Source: CAYSLA01 sp964431685
Lineage (GTDB): Bacteria; Armatimonadota; UBA5829
Length of the DNA stretch: 8,588 bases
NCBI GenBank assembly: GCA_964431685.1
Contig: CAYSLA010000148.1
Coordinates: 1-8,588, forward strand
Direction: 5' to 3'
The notes below the pieces were generated by a model. That model saw only the letters and a program-made list of their open reading frames with translations, ran no database searches and was not told the DNA's origin. Position numbers and translations under genes: made by a program. This document shows, one piece after another, positions 6,604-8,588 of the stretch (position 1 is the stretch's first letter; each line of letters starts with the position of its first letter).

Positions 6604-7365
6604 TTATAGATACGGGAAGATGGCCTCAAATACCATAATCGGGGGGATGCGGCTGTATACCTCAAGGTGAGGTCGCAGGGTCAGAATGTCCGGGCCGGGT
6701 CTCGGCTCCAGCACGCGGCGGACCGTGAAGCCACGGCTGCCGAGGGCATTGACATAGTGGGACACCGAACGATGCTTGACTTTGTGTCCACCAGTGGTCC
6801 GCGAGTGGTTGATCAGGTCCGTAACATACCAGCCTTCCGCAAAGTAGTTGTCTATGGAACGGTATCTGGGTCTGCCGTCATCGCCGCCGGACCAGCAGGA
6901 ATCGGGAGGGCAGAAACAGGGGTGCAGCACAGAAAAGATGAATCGGCCTCCGAGCCTGACCAGCCTCGCCAGTTCGGCTACGATCCCATTGATATCGCGC
7001 GCCATCATCAAACCCATGTTGCATACGATGTCGTCAAAGGAGCTCTCATCAATCACCGAAAGATCAATTGGTTCGGCCACAGCGTATGTGATGGCGCTGT
7101 CCTCTCGCTTCTCTATTTCCTTGGCTATCCCAATGAGCCGCTCGGAAGGATCTATGGCCGTTACTTTGGCCCCCAGCGCGGCCAGGCGTCTTGAGAAATA
7201 GCCAGCGCCGCAGTACAGTTCCAGCACTTCCTTGCCCTGGGCCGGCCCCATCATTTCAAGCAGAGCCGGGGCTACCAGATAGCGTTGGATTTCACCAGCT
7301 TGTTCCGCTGTAACAGGGGCAGCCTGCGCCAGAAGATCCTCGTGCGTTAATGATTCACCGGACAT
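6604..7365 (-). CDS. Class I SAM-dependent methyltransferase
   Basis: A 253-aa Rossmann-fold methyltransferase (Methyltransf_11/25 type). Motif I is LELYCGAGYFS (48-58), an acidic residue ends strand 2 (D72 in AIDPSE), and motif IV is DDIVCNMGLMMA (111-122). GGRFIFSVLHPCF (139-151) is the post-IV strand. A cysteine-rich patch HPCFCPPDSCW (148-158) follows. The HPCF segment and the C-terminal P-x-x-M/L-x-F-E end are seen in small-molecule methyltransferases of this group; the acceptor cannot be named. The ATG start has GGAGGG about 10 nt upstream and a good promoter beyond it. The FGGY kinase follows 93 bp downstream in the same direction and could be cotranscribed, but the gap and different roles make this uncertain. 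Confidence 0.92.
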   Translation of the reverse strand: MSGESLTHEDLLAQAAPVTAEQAGEIQRYLVAPALLEMMGPAQGKEVLELYCGAGYFSRRLAALGAKVTAIDPSERLIGIAKEIEKREDSAITYAVAEPIDLSVIDESSFDDIVCNMGLMMARDINGIVAELARLVRLGGRFIFSVLHPCFCPPDSCWSGGDDGRPRYRSIDNYFAEGWYVTDLINHSRTTGGHKVKHRSVSHYVNALGSRGFTVRRVLEPRPGPDILTLRPHLEVYSRIPPIMVFEAIFPYL

Positions 7366-7409
7366 CGAACTCTATCCCTCCAGGGCGTGACACCGAACAT
7401 TACTACATA

Positions 7410-7437
7410 AGTATACCACTTCTGCGTCCATCGTCAA
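7410..7437 (-). promoter_or_regulatory. Sigma70-type promoter of the methyltransferase gene
   Basis: TTGACG (7432-7437) and TATACT (7410-7415), 16-bp spacer, minus strand. Each box matches 5 of 6 consensus bases. The start codon lies about 45 bp beyond the -10 box. This is the best promoter match in the window. Confidence 0.62.
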
Positions 7438-7440
7438 TAT

Positions 7441-7497
7441 CCTGCTTCCGTACACACGCAGGCGTATCATCCTGCTAATCTTACCTGTTAGGCAGGT
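7441..7497 (+). repeat. Inverted repeats in the methyltransferase/SLH divergent spacer, two alternative hairpins
   Basis: CCTGC (7441-7445) pairs with GCAGG (7458-7462). Next, CCTGCTAA (7471-7478) pairs with TTAG-G-CAGG (7488-7496, one bulged G). An overlapping alternative is ACCTG (7483-7487) with CAGGT (7493-7497). The first repeat begins 4 bp upstream of the methyltransferase -35 box. The later ones lie in the region expected to hold the SLH gene promoter or leader. They could be operator half-sites or an RNA switch; only the pairing itself is seen. Confidence 0.4.
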
Positions 7498-7541
7498 GTG
7501 TGACCGGAGGAAAGATAATAATAAGTGTACTGGCGTTTGTT

Positions 7542-7549
7542 GAGGTGAT
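7542..7549 (+). promoter_or_regulatory. Ribosome binding site deciding the TTG start of the SLH gene
   Basis: GAGGTGAT lies 4 nt before TTG at 7554. The frame is open to a GTG at 7500, but that start would put an extra hydrophobic stretch and an aspartate ahead of a clean signal peptide. Confidence 0.6.
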
Positions 7550-7553
7550 CGAC

Positions 7554-8588
7554 TTGAGTAGATACTATGCGCTGGCAATGCTGCTTGTGATGATTTGGTC
7601 CTCCGCCCTGCCTGCCAATGCGGAGGAACCGGTTGTCACGACTTCACCGGCTTCGGAACCATATACGGATATATCGGCTGATCCGCGAAAGCCCGAAATC
7701 TTGGCGGTTGCCGGCGTCCGCCTTATGCAGGGCTATCCAGACAAGACCTTCAGGCCGGCATCCACTATCACAGAGTCCGAGTTCAATACTGTCATTGATC
7801 GATTGCTGGTCGTAAAGACGAGCCTGCGAAAGCCCGAGGTCTCGGAATCGAACCCGAACAAGCCGATCACACGTGCCAAGGCCATTGTGGTGCTTTCGCG
7901 GTGCCACGTTTCAATGCAGCAGATAGAAGCGGTCGAAAATGCGGAATATGTGCTCTCCGCCTACACGGATGCGTCCGAGATTCCCGATTGGGCCGTAAAA
8001 CCAATTGCCTTCGCAGTCTCTCAGCGCATCGCGCCTCCAGCGCCGGATCTGAGGCCGAACGATCCTATCACCCGCAGTGAGCTGGCAGGCATACTTGCCG
8101 CTTGTCTGGGGATGGCTCGGGAGGAACCGGCGAGTGGCGATGGTTACACCGGTTTGATTATAGACTGCCGCGGGATGGACGTGAGACGCTGCATGAGCGT
8201 GACGGTAAAGGACGAGGATGGTAACCAGATATATCCGGATGTAAAGAACCTGCCATCTAATGACATACTGATGGGCGAGGGGATGATCTCATTTGCTTCC
8301 GACCCGAAGAACGCCAAACGGTCTGGAACACGGCCCTGCACAGTTCGGGCAATTGAGGTTTCCGGAAAGGCCGGCGAGATGCTCAAGATCTCCAATGCGG
8401 ATTGTGTTCTGCTGCTGTCGGCTGAGAAACGAGACAGGTTCATGGCCAAGTGGAGAGTGACGGTGTTGGTGGGTCCGGCCCCGGAGGACATCCCGAACTC
8501 GATTCAGGATGAGTGCACGGACGGCAGTGAGGCTCCCAAAGAAGAGCCGGGGCGAACCGGCGACGAACCTCCCAATGACTCCCAATAG
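7554..8588 (+). CDS. Secreted S-layer homology (SLH) repeat protein with a C-terminal GLIID-type domain
   Basis: A 344-aa exported protein. Residues 1-23 form a signal peptide (MSRYYALAML, hydrophobic core to ALPANA) with a likely cleavage after ANA. SLH-type repeats follow: YTDI...GYPDKTFRPASTITESEF (37-83), a degenerate half-repeat with PNKPITRAKAIVVLSR (101-116), and YTDASEIPDWAVKPI...LRPNDPITRSELAGIL (137-181). SLH repeats normally bind pyruvylated secondary wall polymer or lipopolysaccharide-like polymers. Residues 198-306 are a second domain beginning YTGLIIDCRG, with DEDGNQIYPDV, a GMISFASDPKNAKRSG stretch and a closing WRVTVLVG strand. I recall this type of domain in other exported bacterial proteins, but know no function. 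Seven cysteines outside the signal peptide are unusual for an SLH protein. The tail (310-344) is acidic and proline-rich. The TAG stop is the last codon of the window. Confidence 0.88.
   Translation: MSRYYALAMLLVMIWSSALPANAEEPVVTTSPASEPYTDISADPRKPEILAVAGVRLMQGYPDKTFRPASTITESEFNTVIDRLLVVKTSLRKPEVSESNPNKPITRAKAIVVLSRCHVSMQQIEAVENAEYVLSAYTDASEIPDWAVKPIAFAVSQRIAPPAPDLRPNDPITRSELAGILAACLGMAREEPASGDGYTGLIIDCRGMDVRRCMSVTVKDEDGNQIYPDVKNLPSNDILMGEGMISFASDPKNAKRSGTRPCTVRAIEVSGKAGEMLKISNADCVLLLSAEKRDRFMAKWRVTVLVGPAPEDIPNSIQDECTDGSEAPKEEPGRTGDEPPNDSQ

Noticed and set aside
6146..6670. Plus-strand frame of about 170 codons over the kinase 5' end and the spacer
   Set aside because: Antisense to the conserved N-terminus of the FGGY kinase; no ribosome site or domain seen.
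6667..7194. Plus-strand frame of about 175 codons over the methyltransferase
   Set aside because: Antisense to SAM-binding motifs of a well-supported gene.
1..8588. A new multi-gene defence, secretion or biosynthetic system
   Set aside because: Apart from pit-DUF47, neighbouring genes belong to unrelated pathways with separate signals. No nuclease, toxin, transposase, integrase, CRISPR repeat or phage gene is visible.

Overview
The window reads as an ordinary chromosomal stretch from a free-living bacterium of moderate to high GC. Nine protein genes are supported: seven on the minus strand and two on the plus strand (the small gene near 1.0-1.2 kb and the last gene). Clear Shine-Dalgarno sequences, several TTG/GTG starts and an exported protein with S-layer homology (SLH) repeats suggest a lineage that uses SLH modules in its envelope, such as Armatimonadota, Deinococcota, Cyanobacteria or some Firmicutes. 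This placement is inference; there is no rRNA or other phylogenetic marker here.

Layout from left to right: (i) 1-116, a minus-strand open frame resembling a piece of a polysaccharide-export domain, followed by an amidohydrolase-2 family metal hydrolase (117-905, -). (ii) A small unrecognised plus-strand protein of 74 aa (1011-1235) diverges from the hydrolase. (iii) An AI-2E-family membrane protein (1342-2430, -) and a typical 2-Cys peroxiredoxin (2604-3122, -), separated by a spacer with a strong hairpin. (iv) A phosphate uptake pair, a Pit-family permease (3931-4938, -) followed 12 nt later by a DUF47/PhoU-like protein (3289-3918, -), with a recognisable promoter in front of pit. (v) An FGGY sugar kinase of the D-ribulokinase-like type (5053-6510, -) and a class I SAM-dependent methyltransferase (6604-7365, -). 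(vi) A divergent intergenic region with a good sigma70-type promoter for the methyltransferase and overlapping inverted repeats, then a secreted SLH-repeat protein (7554-8588, +) that ends exactly at the window end.

Only the pit/DUF47 pair is a clear functional operon. The remaining genes look like housekeeping or metabolic genes with separate jobs: peroxide defence, sugar phosphorylation, small-molecule methylation, envelope. I see no mobile element, CRISPR array, tRNA or rRNA, and no convincing new multi-gene system. The items most worth a second look are the SLH protein's C-terminal domain, the small 74-aa protein, two coding-like fragments just downstream of stop codons (1-116 and 2496-2603), and the alternative hairpins upstream of the SLH gene.
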